Source of the DNA: Opeltia flavorubescens
Taxonomy: Eukaryota; Ascomycota; Lecanoromycetes; Teloschistales; Teloschistaceae
Direction: 5' to 3'
Assembly (NCBI GenBank): GCA_000442125.1
Contig: KE546977.1
Coordinates: 806,001 to 870,000 of the forward strand
Length of the DNA: 64,000 nt
Below the pieces are notes generated by a model that did not search any database, had not been told where the DNA came from, and saw only the letters and a program-made list of their open reading frames with translations. Positions 23,518-34,311 of this stretch are shown in pieces. Both the position numbers and the translations under genes were made by a program. The stretch's first letter is position 1, and each line of letters opens with the position of its first letter.

Positions 23518-23910
23518 TGCGTGCGGTATGAACCAGCTGCGTGATCTTGCTGGTATCCAGTGACATAACCCAAGGCTTATCACAAGTCAGGCTACTGCGA
23601 GCATACTACTTATTTCCAGACCAGACGTATAGCAGTGCATTGTCGGAATTCCCTGAAGCTTCATGCCCTTCAAATGTGGAATAAATCTAGAGCATTTAAA
23701 ACGGTATCTCGCGGCGAATACTAAAGTGTTCGATCTATCAGAATGGAACTGGAATTGGATATTTGTTCCGGCAACGTAAGCCGCGACTTCCCCGCTAATA
23801 CGAAATAAGCTTGGTAAAGCTGCCACCTACAATCTTATCTTGATAAGATCTCGGAGTCATACAGCTGAGACTGCGGCTTTGGCCAGTCCTTGTTCTGTGA
23901 AAGAGTCATA
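23518..23910. promoter_or_regulatory. divergent promoter: TMF1-like / nitrilase
   Basis: 393 bp between opposite start codons. AT-rich centre; no defined site recognised. Must serve both genes. Confidence 0.45.
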
Positions 23911-24976
23911 ATGGCGATTGTAGTAGGTAAAAATTGATAGAGAACTGAAAAACATATACTCAGTCTTGATGGCAGGCTGTCGGTCAACTTTGCTCCACCA
24001 CAAGTATGGCACAAAATCTGTCCCAATGTCGGGTTTTGATCCACAAAGCTGTAGCTGCCGGTGCGAACGTTCGTCAGCCTTCACTCTTGCATCTCATTCC
24101 TTTCCCGCAGCCTATCAGGGCCAATTTCTCAATACTGCATCAGTCCTGACTGATCCCCAAGCCCTTTCAACCAGGCCCTTTTCCTCCCCGAAGCGTCCGA
24201 CTACATAGCCCAGTCTGCCTCTGAGACAGTAAACCTCGTCCAACCAGCGAGCACTAGCCCCTTTGTTCTGGGTCTTCAAACCTCCGCCCGTGAGCATAAG
24301 CTCCCCATTAATGTCGGCATCCACGAGCCGGCAGGAGACGGCCAGAAGGTCAAGAACACGCTGGTCTGGATCGATGAGGACGGCGAGATAAAGCGAAGAT
24401 ATCAAAAATTACATCTTTTCGATGTAGATATACCGGGTGGGCCGGTGTTGAAGGAAAGTAACAGCGTGGAGAAAGGGATGGAGATTGTTCCACCATTTGA
24501 AACGGCTGTGGGAAATGTCGGGATGCTGATCTGTTTCGATGTACACTTACGCCTCCCTTTCTTTCTTACTTACTGAATGGGCCTGGGCTGAAGGCTGATC
24601 CCCATTTCCTACGCAGCTTCGCTTCCCGGAGCCCTCACTTTCTCTGCGCCGCCAAGGCGCTCATATCATCACCTACCCGTCTGCTTTCACAATTCCCACG
24701 GGTCTCGCGCATTGGTCTATCTTACTTCGTGCCCGCGCAATAGAGGCTCAGTCTTATGTCATCGCTGCAGCGCAAGTGGGCAGACATAATGAAAAACGGA
24801 CCAGCTACGGCCACAGCATGATAGTGTCACCATGGGGCGACGTAGTGGCGGAATTAGGCGGGGAGAAGAAGGATGAGCCGGAGATCGCTGTAGGAGAGAT
24901 TGACCTCTGCAGGTTGAAGAAAATCAGGAAAGAAATGCCATTGCTAAGGAGAACCGATGTGTATCCTGCAATATAA
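23911..24976 (+). CDS. carbon-nitrogen hydrolase, Nit1/Nit2 type (deaminated glutathione amidase-like)
   Basis: Four exons: 23911..23922 (12 nt), 23976..24068, 24175..24540 and 24617..24976, 276 aa, normal for the Nit subfamily. Joined, it begins MAIV-AVGQLCSTTSMAQNLSQC. The nitrilase-superfamily catalytic triad is in place: Glu41 in FLPEAS, Lys113 in RRYQKLHLFD and Cys155 in GMLICFDLRFPE. Other family marks are SAFTIPTGLAHWSILLRARA and AAQVGRHNEKRTSYGHSMIV. Nit proteins hydrolyse small amides such as deaminated glutathione or alpha-ketoglutaramate; the sequence does not decide which. The 'SYGHSM' loop and 'DVDIPGG' favour the Nit1 (deaminated glutathione) type. The first exon is tiny but restores the usual N-terminal beta-strand. 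Cytosolic; no targeting signal seen. Convergent with the RS-rich gene, 307 bp away. Confidence 0.92.
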
Positions 24977-25283
24977 TTGAATGGCGCTCATGGTGTTCGA
25001 TGCAACAAAAAACCACGAAACTTGTTCGAAGATTGAGAAATGAATAAATTCATGGATAGAGAAGACTCGCATGAAGCTATATGGCATAAGTGATTAGAAT
25101 TTGGAGTAATGACTAGCACAGTTAGAAAACATGAGGCTGGGATTGCGGGGAATAACGGATATGTCCTGTCCGTCTCCGTAAACTCCCAGTGAACAAGAGG
25201 AGAATCGTGGGTAACAATCATAACTCGTTACACGTCTTCAAGTCCGCTTTCTCAAGCTCCCACGCCACGGATATGATGAAAAA
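24977..25283. other. convergent 3' region
   Basis: 307 bp between the nitrilase stop and the stop of the RS-rich gene. Probably overlapping or adjacent 3' UTRs; nothing else seen. Confidence 0.4.
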
Positions 25284-26578
25284 TCAAGTAAGAAACCAAG
25301 ACCTAGAAGTACTTCTTGACCGCTGTCGAGCGGGGCTCTTGTCCCTCACCAACATCAGCTTGCCTTTGCTGTCCTTCTTCAACTCCACTGGTGAAGAGCT
25401 AGGGAGCAATCGCTGCTCTCTCAATCTGCTTGTATGCGCAAATAGCTTGTCTTGGTCTTTTTCGTTGATCCAGCGCTTGATGACGATGTAGTTGGAGTCG
25501 CGCTACAAGACAGGTCAACGACGGCTTAACAACGTAGCAACAGATGGCCACTACAAGTTACAAGGAGTCAACTTACATCATCCCATTCCCACGGTAAGTC
25601 ATACGCATCCAACGTATCCGGACTCAAGTATTTCCTATGTACCTTGATGTACGTTGGCTTGTTCAGATCAACCACTTTCGTCTGTTCCGTGATATGCACG
25701 ATTGCGTTATCATGGCTGATCGCATGAGGGCTATGCGGACTAGGCGGTGGCGGTGGTCCATGCCCCTTTCTCTTGTTCTCCGCATCTTTTATCATGATCT
25801 CGATGCTCTCTTCCGAGTAACCCTGCGCGAGGTACATATCCTTCAGACGCGCCTTGAAAATCTTATCTTCCTCCTCCTTTTTCTTCTTCTCCTTCATGTC
25901 CTTTTCGTACTTCTCTCGCTCGGCTTCGGCGAGGACGCGCTTCTTGAACTCCTCCTCTTCCTTCTTCTGGGCAGCTTTTTTGGCCTCGGCGAGGAGCATT
26001 GCCTGTTTGGCACGCTCGCGAGCCGCTTCTTCTTCTTCCTTCTTCTCAAGCGCCTCCAGCTTCTTCATCCGCTCCGCAGTCGCAGGATCCCAATAGTGTG
26101 CGGGTGATGCTGACTCGTGTCCGTGATGGTGAGAGTGTCGGCTTCGTTCATGAGATCGAGATCGGGATCGGGAGCGGGAGCGGCATCGTGAGCGATCTCT
26201 CGACCTGCGCCTTGACCGGTCTCTAGAACGGTTACGTGAACGATCTCGGTACCTGCGCGGGCTATGAGCCCTTTCGTCCCAACTGTCATCGTCGCTGTAG
26301 CCAGGGGAATGGCCGCGAGATTTTCGTCGAGCTGAATGGGGCGGGGAGAATTCATCCCACTGGGTGTTGTTGATGACGATTTGAGCCGGCCGACCTCCAG
26401 AGACGCTATTGGAACGGCCGATGCCAGCGCCAGCTTGCGGGATTAGCATGCCGTGGGCGTCAGTAAAATAAGTCGTCTGGTGCGGAAGGTCACTGCCATG
26501 GCGGTGTCGCCCTCGAGCCGGGCGGCCAGGTACGGCGACGGGCTGGGTATTATAGGCGTCATAACCGGGCCACGCCAT
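25284..26578 (-). CDS. RS-rich, charged coiled-coil protein, function unknown
   Basis: Two exons: 26578..25577 and 25502..25284, 406 aa; the intron (GTAAGT..TAG) is phase 0. The N-terminal third is polar and contains an Arg/Ser-Arg/Asp repeat region at about 110-150 (RDRSRRRSRDRSRCRSR and on), as in splicing-associated factors. A highly charged helix of Lys/Glu follows, about 175-260 (KKEEEEAARERAKQAMLLAE). The C-terminal part is compact and looks conserved: YLAQGYSEESIEIMIKDAE, then TYIKVHRKYLSPDTLDAYDL, PWEWDDRDSNYIVIKRWI, and a second RS tail. I recall this end in many ascomycete hypothetical proteins but know no function. RS repeats suggest nuclear localisation and RNA or splicing-factor contact; that is inference. 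Confidence 0.82.
26135..26232. repeat. Arg/Ser-coding tandem repeat inside the RS-rich gene
   Basis: A run of imperfect 6-mers (GATCGG/GAGCGG type on the plus strand) that encodes alternating Arg-Ser and Arg-Asp on the minus strand. It is a coding low-complexity repeat, not a separate element. Length is probably variable between strains. Confidence 0.7.
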
Positions 26579-27491
26579 GGTAACGAAGATGGATGTAATG
26601 AGGGAAGTTCTCTCGGGCAGAATGGGTTAGTTGAGGCAAGTGGTGCTCAAAGGAAGAAAGATCAGTGGGAAGGCAAAGAAGGGAACAGCAAGCTGGCAGC
26701 AGACGGTAGTGGTAAGCAGAAAGATATAAGATTCATGATGGTGTGCGTTGGCTGAAATTGGACCTGTTGGTGGGGCTTCATGATGAGTGGTCTGGAAGTA
26801 ATCTAGCAGTTGGGGGCCGTTTGGAAATGCTAGATGGCCAATCGCTGTGTTGGTTCATCGTCCGAAACCTGACGCCTAACACTCGGTCTGTCTTGGGTTC
26901 ATGCAGCCATCTCATAGGGCTTGCCCTATATTCATGCTAATACTGCTTCGGACACAAAGTGTGGCCGTCTGAATATGATTAACAACTCGTGGTGGGAGCT
27001 TCTCGACAGTCTTTGGGTCGTGTGCTATCCTTTCCCATGCCGTTTTCCCCATCGAGTACTCGTGACACTTTCTAAGCGCCTCAAGGTTTCATTGCAGATG
27101 GCATGCAACATATTAGAACTGCAATCGGTGAGATGCAGAGGAGCCTGGATCCCTGTCACTTGTCTGTGGGACCGCTTCCATATTTCGTCAGCTTGCAGCC
27201 AAGTAAAACGACTTTGGCCACAACCCTAACTTTATCTCAACAGTTTGTACAATAATTTCTTTGCAGCCTTGGACTACTAGGCCAAGTCTACTTCACGCGT
27301 GGGCTTTCAAGATCAGTTCTGTAAGGATTGACTTGAACCGGTCGGATGAGAAGAGCAGAAAAACATGAATACTAACTACCATTTCTGTTACGGTGACTGC
27401 ATAGGATCACCGTTATCATTAAATACATTCTATTAGAAGGGCTACATGGCCCATGATCAAGGTGTATGCTTCCCATCATTCACCACAGGAT
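26579..27491. other. intergenic, 0.9 kb
   Basis: Lies upstream of the RS-rich gene and downstream of a minus-strand membrane protein. Several short open frames, none with family resemblance. Presumed promoter and 5' UTR of the RS-rich gene. Confidence 0.4.
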
Positions 27492-28302
27492 TCAACACTT
27501 CTCAATGGCGTCCACTGCTCCATTTGGTTGTGGGTGTATCTTGAGGAGGTTCCAAGGCCAAGCAATTGATGTCAAAATCCCTATCGCAGGCAACATGCTG
27601 AACAGTAAGCCTTCAATGGAGATGAGTGCTGTGTAGTCAAACCCCTCGTAGGCTGACGACCATGGTAACGATGAGAGTATGAACATCCACACTACTGTTG
27701 CCACCCTACACCCAATTAAGAAACCAACAGAGATGGATTCTCGAATGTAGCCGTCGTCAGCGCTGTGCATTCTGTCGACTCCGTCATTTGCGTAGGAGCC
27801 ATTCACTATGCCGGGTCGCTCATCCTCCAAAGAGGATACTTGGGTGTAAAGGACAACAACAGATAGACCGTATATTGCAGCACAGATCATGTATGCCAAA
27901 CGCAGCGCAGGACTTGCTTTGAAGACATCCAAGGAAGCCTACCGTCTTGGTATCAGCAAAACAATCCGCAGTAGCTGCATCTATCCGGTCACTCACACAG
28001 GCTCGTGATATGAGCGCTGGTAACTTTTCATCCAGAGTCCGCGTCATGGTGCTGTTGAGAGACGATCTGAAGTCGATTGTCTTCGTGATATCCATGCCAG
28101 CGTATGTTTTCGCAAATGCTGAAGCCGTATGGGACATGTCAATAGCGTCCTGGCACCGGGTGACCCACGCCACGTGATGGAGAAGGGAAACTCCAAACAT
28201 GCTAGCTGCAAAGAGGAGATACAGGATGAGTATGGAAGCGTTTCGAGCCCCTGCAATATATCTGCTGCCAATCATGTCTTGGTCGCTGCTTGTCGAAGTC
28301 AT
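27492..28302 (-). CDS. small multi-span membrane protein, unknown
   Basis: Two exons: 28302..27997 and 27938..27492, 250 aa. A first reading seemed to need a one-base shift between two open frames; an intron GTGAGT..TAG of 58 bp explains it, joining SRACASLDVFKASPALRL in phase. Five hydrophobic segments are visible: NASILILYLLFAASMFGVSL, LAYMICAAIYGLSVVVLY, SVGFLIGCRVATVVWMFILS, ALISIEGLLFSMLPAIGILT and a shorter one before PWNLLKIHPQ. Between the first and second spans is a luminal loop with cysteines (RCQDA; ACASLD). No family recognised. It lies just downstream of the alkaline ceramidase on the same strand, with 422 bp between; no functional link is implied. Confidence 0.65.
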
Positions 28303-28724
28303 AGTTGTCGATCGAATGCCGATATCAAATGCAAATAGTTCCGATGATACAAGCCAAGGTGATGAATGCTTTTCGATGCATACAAATATGCTTCGGTTGA
28401 GAATGCTGGTGAAATGTTGGTGGCGAATAGAAGGGAAGGCCGATGCTTTTTTGCTCGATGTTATTCAGCCAATGTAAGGCCCGAGGAAAGCGCAACCAGG
28501 GGAACGTGTCAAATCATGGTGGAAGGACCATTTGACCATTTGTAGCCACTTTAGGATTTAGTAGCACGAATCAATGCTTCGGCGCAGTCATGGAGAAAAT
28601 CCTGGGTCAATCACCGATAGTATGGTCTTTCCTTGGAGCCCTGATTCCACCTTAGGCGTACAACGAGCATGACTTGACAAACGTGAGCCGTGTGAAAGAG
28701 GCTCGAATTGCGACACAAAGATTC
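28303..28724. other. intergenic between membrane protein and ceramidase
   Basis: 422 bp between two minus-strand genes. Nothing recognised beyond presumed UTR and promoter sequence. Confidence 0.4.
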
Positions 28725-29859
28725 TCAATGTATCTTTTTCACCAAATCAGGCTTTATAATGCCATTTACGCATTCTGATCGAACAATCTTCGGTAGAGAG
28801 AACACTCGTGGCCAGACGAGTGAGTACTCATCTTGCCGCCCGTTAAGGCAATGGCGGAGCCAGATACCCCAAGTCAGATAATAATAAGCGCCGATGCCAG
28901 TCAGAAGGTGCCTAGCAGGCATAGTGTCAGCCCGTCTTTCGATTTACTCCCAGTCCCAAGACCTACCACCAACCATGTCCCTCTAATACGATTCCCCAAG
29001 GCAGACCCATCTCTCTTCTCCAGCTACGTAACCTCGAACAGAAAATGTTATCGAGTTGCCACATGCCGAAACCAGAAAGGAATGACGTGAGGCCGACAGC
29101 AATCAACAGCCACATGGTTTCTAAAATGAGGATATTCCTACGGTCGTCTGCTCGCGAATCCTCTTTCTGCGTGGCTGTCATGGACCTCTTGTGCTGTAGT
29201 CTGAAAGCAGCCTCGCTATTGCGCAACGACGGTCGCAGAGTAAACTCCATAACGTACAAACTTCGAGTGACTACAGTGAAAGTAAGGATTGCGTAGGCAT
29301 ACTGGTGGAATAGCGGCTCTTGGAGATAATGGTAATACAGAGTGATGAAGATGGCTAGTGAGATCAACCCCATAGCCAAGTTGAAAGCGTACTGTCTCGA
29401 CTTCGAGTATGAGAAGGTTGCAAAGCACATCAGGCAGGTGGTATAGATCATGCTCAGCTCATCCACCAGTTGCATTGGGTCTGTAGTGATCTTAGTGCTA
29501 CTCCTATCATGGAGTATCAAGATGCCCTACACTTTAGCGTTGCATGAAACAAAAAGCTACCTGTGCCGACTAAGAGATAACCGACAAAGGCGACGGAAAA
29601 CACGCTGTCGTGGCCGTGTTCCCTACAATTGAGGATACCTTTGAAGGCAAGAAAGACGAACATGAGATTTGTCAGGGTGTTGACGATTTCAGCAGCGTAA
29701 GGTGTAGCATAGTAGTCCTGGACGCCATCAGCTTGCGAACCAGCAAATAATTGAGAAATGATTGCAAACTTCTTCGCACCAGTTGATGGTGGAGGTAACA
29801 GGATCCCAATAGCCAGGATACCGAGGATCGTAGCTCCATGAAGGAAGCATTGATCTCAT
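28725..29859 (-). CDS. alkaline ceramidase (YPC1/YDC1, ACER family)
   Basis: Integral ER/Golgi membrane hydrolase that cleaves ceramide to a long-chain base and fatty acid. Four exons: 29859..29770, 29717..29531, 29480..28967 and 28911..28725, 325 aa, within family range. The N-terminus has the family entry MLPSWSYDPRYPGYWDPVTS-TINWCEEDYYATPYAAEIVNTL. The zinc-site and catalytic residues of the ACER fold are all present with the spacing of human ACER3: Ser84 and His88 in GSFLFHATLKY, Asp99 in QLVDELSMIY, and His261 and His265 in GHGWWHLLTGIGAYYY. About seven membrane segments. The intron between TLK-Y and PMQ is required to keep this motif. Shares a 245 bp divergent promoter with prefoldin subunit 1. 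Confidence 0.94.
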
Positions 29860-30104
29860 GTTGAGTCGAGAGTTTGCGACGAAAGCAATGTTTGATTAAT
29901 TTCTCTATGTGTTCCAACAAGGCTCGGCGAACAATACTTTATTTTCATATGCAGGATGACGGCAGGAAACGGAAGCAGCCGGCAGATCACTTGCTTTATA
30001 CTAGTCTGAATTCGAAATGGATCTCGGTTCCTCTTTAGTGTTGAAGAGCCGCTGATCAGACTCGCTTCCTCTGATACAACGAGCAATTGATAGGGAAGAC
30101 AATC
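29860..30104. promoter_or_regulatory. divergent promoter: ceramidase / prefoldin 1
   Basis: 245 bp between start codons on opposite strands; both core promoters must fit here. No factor site recognised. Confidence 0.5.
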
Positions 30105-30580
30105 ATGTCTATACCAAACACAGCGCTCCAAAAGGCTTGCATTCTACTATCTCCGGTGCGTTACTATGCGTAGCTGACGTCGCCTTAGCTTGTCCAAGAA
30201 ATCGAAACACAAGCTATCAACGCTCAGCGAGAAATCAACGTCGTGAAGGCTGCCATCGGGTCTAAACAGCGTGACATCCGGATGCTGGAATTAACGTCTA
30301 TGGAAGTGAAACAGCTTTCAGATGATACCAAAGTATATGAAGGTGTTGGAAAGATGTGAGAGTCGTAGTATAAGGTTCTCCGGGGGCATAGCAAGCTGAT
30401 GCCGTACTCGATAGGTTTATGTGCACACCAGTAACCAAAGTGCAGACGCGCCTCGTGACCGAGACTACAGAGCTTCGGTCTGACATAGCAAATCTAAACA
30501 AGAAACTTCACTATCTGGAGACAACCCATAAGAACAGCAGGGAGCACATTGATCAAATTTTCAAGTCTGGAGGAAGATGA
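30105..30580 (+). CDS. PFD1: prefoldin subunit 1 (beta-type)
   Basis: Beta-type prefoldin subunit, one of four beta subunits around the two alpha subunits. Three exons: 30105..30155, 30189..30355 and 30415..30580, 127 aa, against about 110-125 usual. The first intron is only 33 bp, very short, but uses GTGCGT..TAG and keeps phase. The protein is two coiled-coil helices joined by a hairpin: MSIPNTALQKACILLSPLVQ, QREINVVKAAIGSKQRDIRM, then LELTSMEVKQLSDDTKVYEG with the diagnostic VGKMFMCTPVTKVQTRLV, then LNKKLHYLETTHKNSREHID. The YEGVGKMF motif is the beta-subunit hairpin. If the first intron is not real, an upstream ATG in another frame would not give this protein. It converges with the alpha/beta hydrolase gene. 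Confidence 0.88.
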
Positions 30581-30958
30581 CGTCTTGGACTCGAGGCTAT
30601 GGTAAAGACTGTACCCATCGGTTATTCGTAGAACAGCTCTGGACACCTTTCTACCTGTTAAAAATCAAAGGCCCAGTTCAAAGCGTCCCGCCCAGAGCAT
30701 TTGGCCATTTACTGTCTCAGACTACTAAACACAGACGGCTGGAGCAGCACCTTCTATAGCGGAAGCGACGGATCGGTAGGACAGCACTTCAGCTATAAAC
30801 CTTTAGACTCAAGCTACAGGTCTGAACTATTATCACCCCGGTACCATTAAGTTCTATGGATTGTTCGATCCTGCAAAAGCAAGCGGCACATTATACACCA
30901 CGCTTTACTAGCATTCACTCGTTGTGCGTTGTATGTGGATATTGTTCAGAGACCTTTG
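30581..30958. other. convergent 3' region
   Basis: 378 bp between the stops of prefoldin 1 and the alpha/beta hydrolase. No coding signal. Confidence 0.4.
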
Positions 30959-32415
30959 TCAAAGCTGCGATTTGTTGCGGAACCCTCGGGGATCGCCTCC
31001 TACATGTCGCTTCCATTCTTCGGACACAGTCTGTTTCTCAAGTTTAGATTTACAGCTCCATTGGGCCTGGAATTTCTCCTCGTCCTGCTTCCAATGTTCC
31101 ATTTCTTCAGCGAGCCAGCTCACCGTAGCATCTGCCAACTCGCCAACGATCTCCATGGGCATCAAGTGACCAGCACCCTCGAAGATGACCTGTTGTACTC
31201 GACCTGTTGCAGCCCCGCCACTACCACCAATACCAACACCTGTTGTACTCATCCTCTGTTCGCGAAGCTCGGGCGCCGAAAGGTCAGATCTACCAGCATG
31301 CACGTATAATACATTAGGCCTGAGATACGGGAGCCTTTTGAAAGTGCTTGCTGGTTCAGGCCGGTAAAATGGATATGTCTCACCCGATTCGAGGTCAAGA
31401 TCTGGATGAGTTAATCTGTTGACGATGAAACGGCCATCACTATCTAAGCCATCAAAATTGGGCCTTAGGAAGGTAAAGACTTCTTGGTGTTTGGATGTTA
31501 GTAGTGTGACAGGTCTACTTTCGGCGCCTTCTTGGATCTGTGGATACAAAGCAGTTGGTGTATCACGAAGTCCAATATCGAGCAAGCGGTTCAGGACCCT
31601 ATCATCCCAACTCTTGTAGAAGCTGTTACCCCTGAAAGACGCTACAGCATCTTCCCTCGATGGCCAGTAATCTTTACGAAACGTGGAGAGCTGTGTTAGC
31701 AAAGCTGCTGCAGTGTTTCTCGGACGTGCTGATGGTATCTCAAGTACCGGGTCGATCAAGATCAGGCTGGACAGGAGACGAGGATGCATCAATGCAAGAT
31801 TTGTCCTGCAAATCTTTAGTCAAAGCATATGATACTCTTCGGGCGTCTTTACAATATATTGCCGCCCATGCTGTGACCGATTCCTACAAGGGGTCGCGGC
31901 ATGTCATCCCGTAGCATGTTGATAACATACAACAAATCACGAGCATGATCTATCCAGCTCGCTAAGAAATCCCCAACGCTGATCAGCCTGCAATGTTGTT
32001 CCTTACGTGATTAAAGTACTGACGGTCGTTCCCAAGTTTACTCTCGTTGAGGACAGATGACATGCCTTGATGAGCAACATCAGCCATCCATATACTCCGG
32101 AAATGCAAGCCCTTTCGCTCCGCAACTCGACACAGATCTTCCCAAAAGGGCTCATATAGTTCCTAATCAACGCCATTAGGGGCGGCGACTAGATCCGGTT
32201 CTTACATGCGTTCTGACCTTGGGAAAGCCGTTGGCATGGGCTGCAATGACGGTGACAGCTGCGTTGGGGCATGATTTTGGGTGTGCAGGAGTATATTGTT
32301 TGACATGCAACATCAGCGTATCCTCCTGACTGTCCGCCGTAGCCGCAGGATATTCTCGAATATATTGCCCAGGTAAGACATGGGATTTGATGTTGAAATA
32401 CGGCGTCATAATCAT
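30959..32415 (-). CDS. alpha/beta hydrolase, 'toxin biosynthesis protein' type, with SQL C-terminus
   Basis: Four exons: 32415..32218, 32162..32024, 31961..31853 and 31805..30959, 430 aa. All three introns are GT..AG and phase-consistent. The nucleophile elbow is GHSMGG with Ser143; a late Asp lies in the VHAGRSDLS stretch and the His in FEGAGHLMPME, completing an alpha/beta-hydrolase triad. The N-terminal block (VIAAHANGFPK-ELYEPFWEDL) and FRSIWMADVAHQGMSS match a fungal group often labelled 'toxin biosynthesis protein', homologous to the peroxisomal hydrolases of Alternaria host-selective toxin clusters. The last three residues are SQL, a variant of the peroxisomal PTS1 tripeptide, in a basic context (FRNKSQL). 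No synthase, P450 or other secondary-metabolite enzyme flanks it, so a toxin role is not supported. A primary lipid or acyl-CoA hydrolase role in peroxisomes fits better. Confidence 0.88.
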
Positions 32416-34311
32416 AGACCATAAACGTCACAGATCTTCAGATGTTGTGCAAATTCGTCGAGTGTCAGTAGCTGGGTTGATAGATAGCAAGGTAAAATCA
32501 AGACGTAAGCCTCGAACAAAGCAACGAACCTTGAGCCTCTCAAGAGATAAGACTGGCCCGATGCCTTGATTGAATTGCTTTGCAAAGTAACATTGTTCTC
32601 CATGCTGTCCTGCGAAAGGATACCGTGGGGAAATCATTGTTCTTATTGGTGCGGCTATCATGACGTACTGAGCGACCCATTGGACCACGATGAAGTATCT
32701 TACCATCTTTGATCTTGAGCAAGGAACCAATATCATTTCTAGAGCATTCCGGGTGCCAAAGCTTTTGAGATATGACTACTCGAGCTGTCTCCTGACAAAA
32801 CCATAATTGAAGATGAGTTACTCGTGACTATGACTATCTTCAATCAGATCTACTGTTTTATTCTTGATTATCAACGAAAGGCCTGACCCATCAAATATCT
32901 ACATTAAAGAGCAATGGCGTACCGGATTTCTCGTATCAACTGTGGAGATGCTTCTTCGAGGTCATCGATAGCCGCGAGCTAATCGACCAGATTGAACGAC
33001 TCCGAGTAGGGTAACGCAGAGTATCACAGAAATCTCGACAAGTCCTTAGTCTTCAACGTCACCACGCTTTTGTACATGTCATTGATCCTCCATCAAACCG
33101 TCTCACCAGCTTTGTACGCGAGATGTAACTCTCCTTTTAAAGCAGTGGCTACATGTCAAACATGTCATGGATTCGCTGATTCCTTGCTCTCTAAGACATC
33201 TTCGATCAAGGTTTTCCCAGCTGGGTCTTACCTCTCACTCCCTTGAACACTTGACCTTGTCCTTACCATTTCATCCTGCCTGTCATTTCTAACGTCCTCG
33301 ATACCCCTGTCTCCCATATTCTCCATATCCCCATTCTCTCCGTACTCCACTCCGAAACCCGGCCGGATTACAAACTTTTCCTAGATCTCATACCAACAAA
33401 TCTCATTGATGTTCAAACCTGCATGACCATCCAGCAGCGCATCAAGTACCTAGTGTCCTTTACCCAGATCCATGGGAATGAATCTCTTTGTTCCCATCGC
33501 CGAGAGACCGCGTGACTGCCAGCTACGGGAAATGGGTTAATCGCCGAACGACGGCGCACGACCGGAAACTGCAAATGCATCTCCCCTTCTCTTGAAAATG
33601 CAGAAACCCGTTACCGTGGCAATGGTATCGAGGGAGGATGCATGTAAGACACATGGATCGGTCTGTTGGGATTCTCGAATACCGAGACACCATATAGGAA
33701 TTATGCGCGTAAGACATCATGTACCGAGACAAGATTTGACAACGTGGCATGTGGCTAAGATCCTGCAAGCGAGCCGATGATGTTCATATGCTGAAAGTAA
33801 GCGGAATATCAAGTATGCAAGGGGTGATTTGATAGATTTGGCTCCGTCGAAAAGTCATCGAATGTTCTGCGCTCGTACTATGGAGTAAGGAATGGCACTT
33901 GAAAGCTTGCAAATGAAATTTCTACCACAATTCTATTTCAGCGCTGTGGGCTGTTGCATATTCTTATAGTACATCGAGATCGGTAAGATACGACATAGAA
34001 ACCGTGACATGGTGCACCGGACCTCATCAAAGACCGAACTTATTGTACAAAAGTGATACTCATTACAAAAAATAGCCTCAAGAAGCTCTCTCCCTCACAA
34101 AACGGATAAAGATGACGCTCATAGCGAATGCCAAACTATTGATACACATATGCACGAGTATAGCAAGATTGAACCATAGATGTGATTACCATTATATGCG
34201 AACATTTGGATGTCTGCTGAGCGGTCACCGAATTTATCGTGTATATTGGAGCGCCAGACAAGATCAGACCGTGTCGCCGTAATTCATAAATTAATAATAT
34301 TTTGGTGGTGA
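32416..34311. other. intergenic, 1.9 kb
   Basis: Between the hydrolase start and the homeobox-gene stop, both minus strand. Short open frames only, none with family resemblance, and no repeat or transposon ends seen. It should include the hydrolase promoter and the 3' UTR of the homeobox gene. Confidence 0.45.

Noticed and set aside
25637-26107. 156-codon Leu/Arg-rich open frame on the plus strand
   Set aside because: It is opposite the charged helix of the RS-rich gene, whose intron and C-terminal module are better supported.
26135-26232. CRISPR-like or satellite repeat
   Set aside because: The short repeats are in frame, code for an RS domain, and have no spacers.
27930-28000. Apparent one-base frameshift between two open frames of a membrane protein
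   Set aside because: A 58 bp GT..AG intron joins the frames in phase, so the gene is intact.
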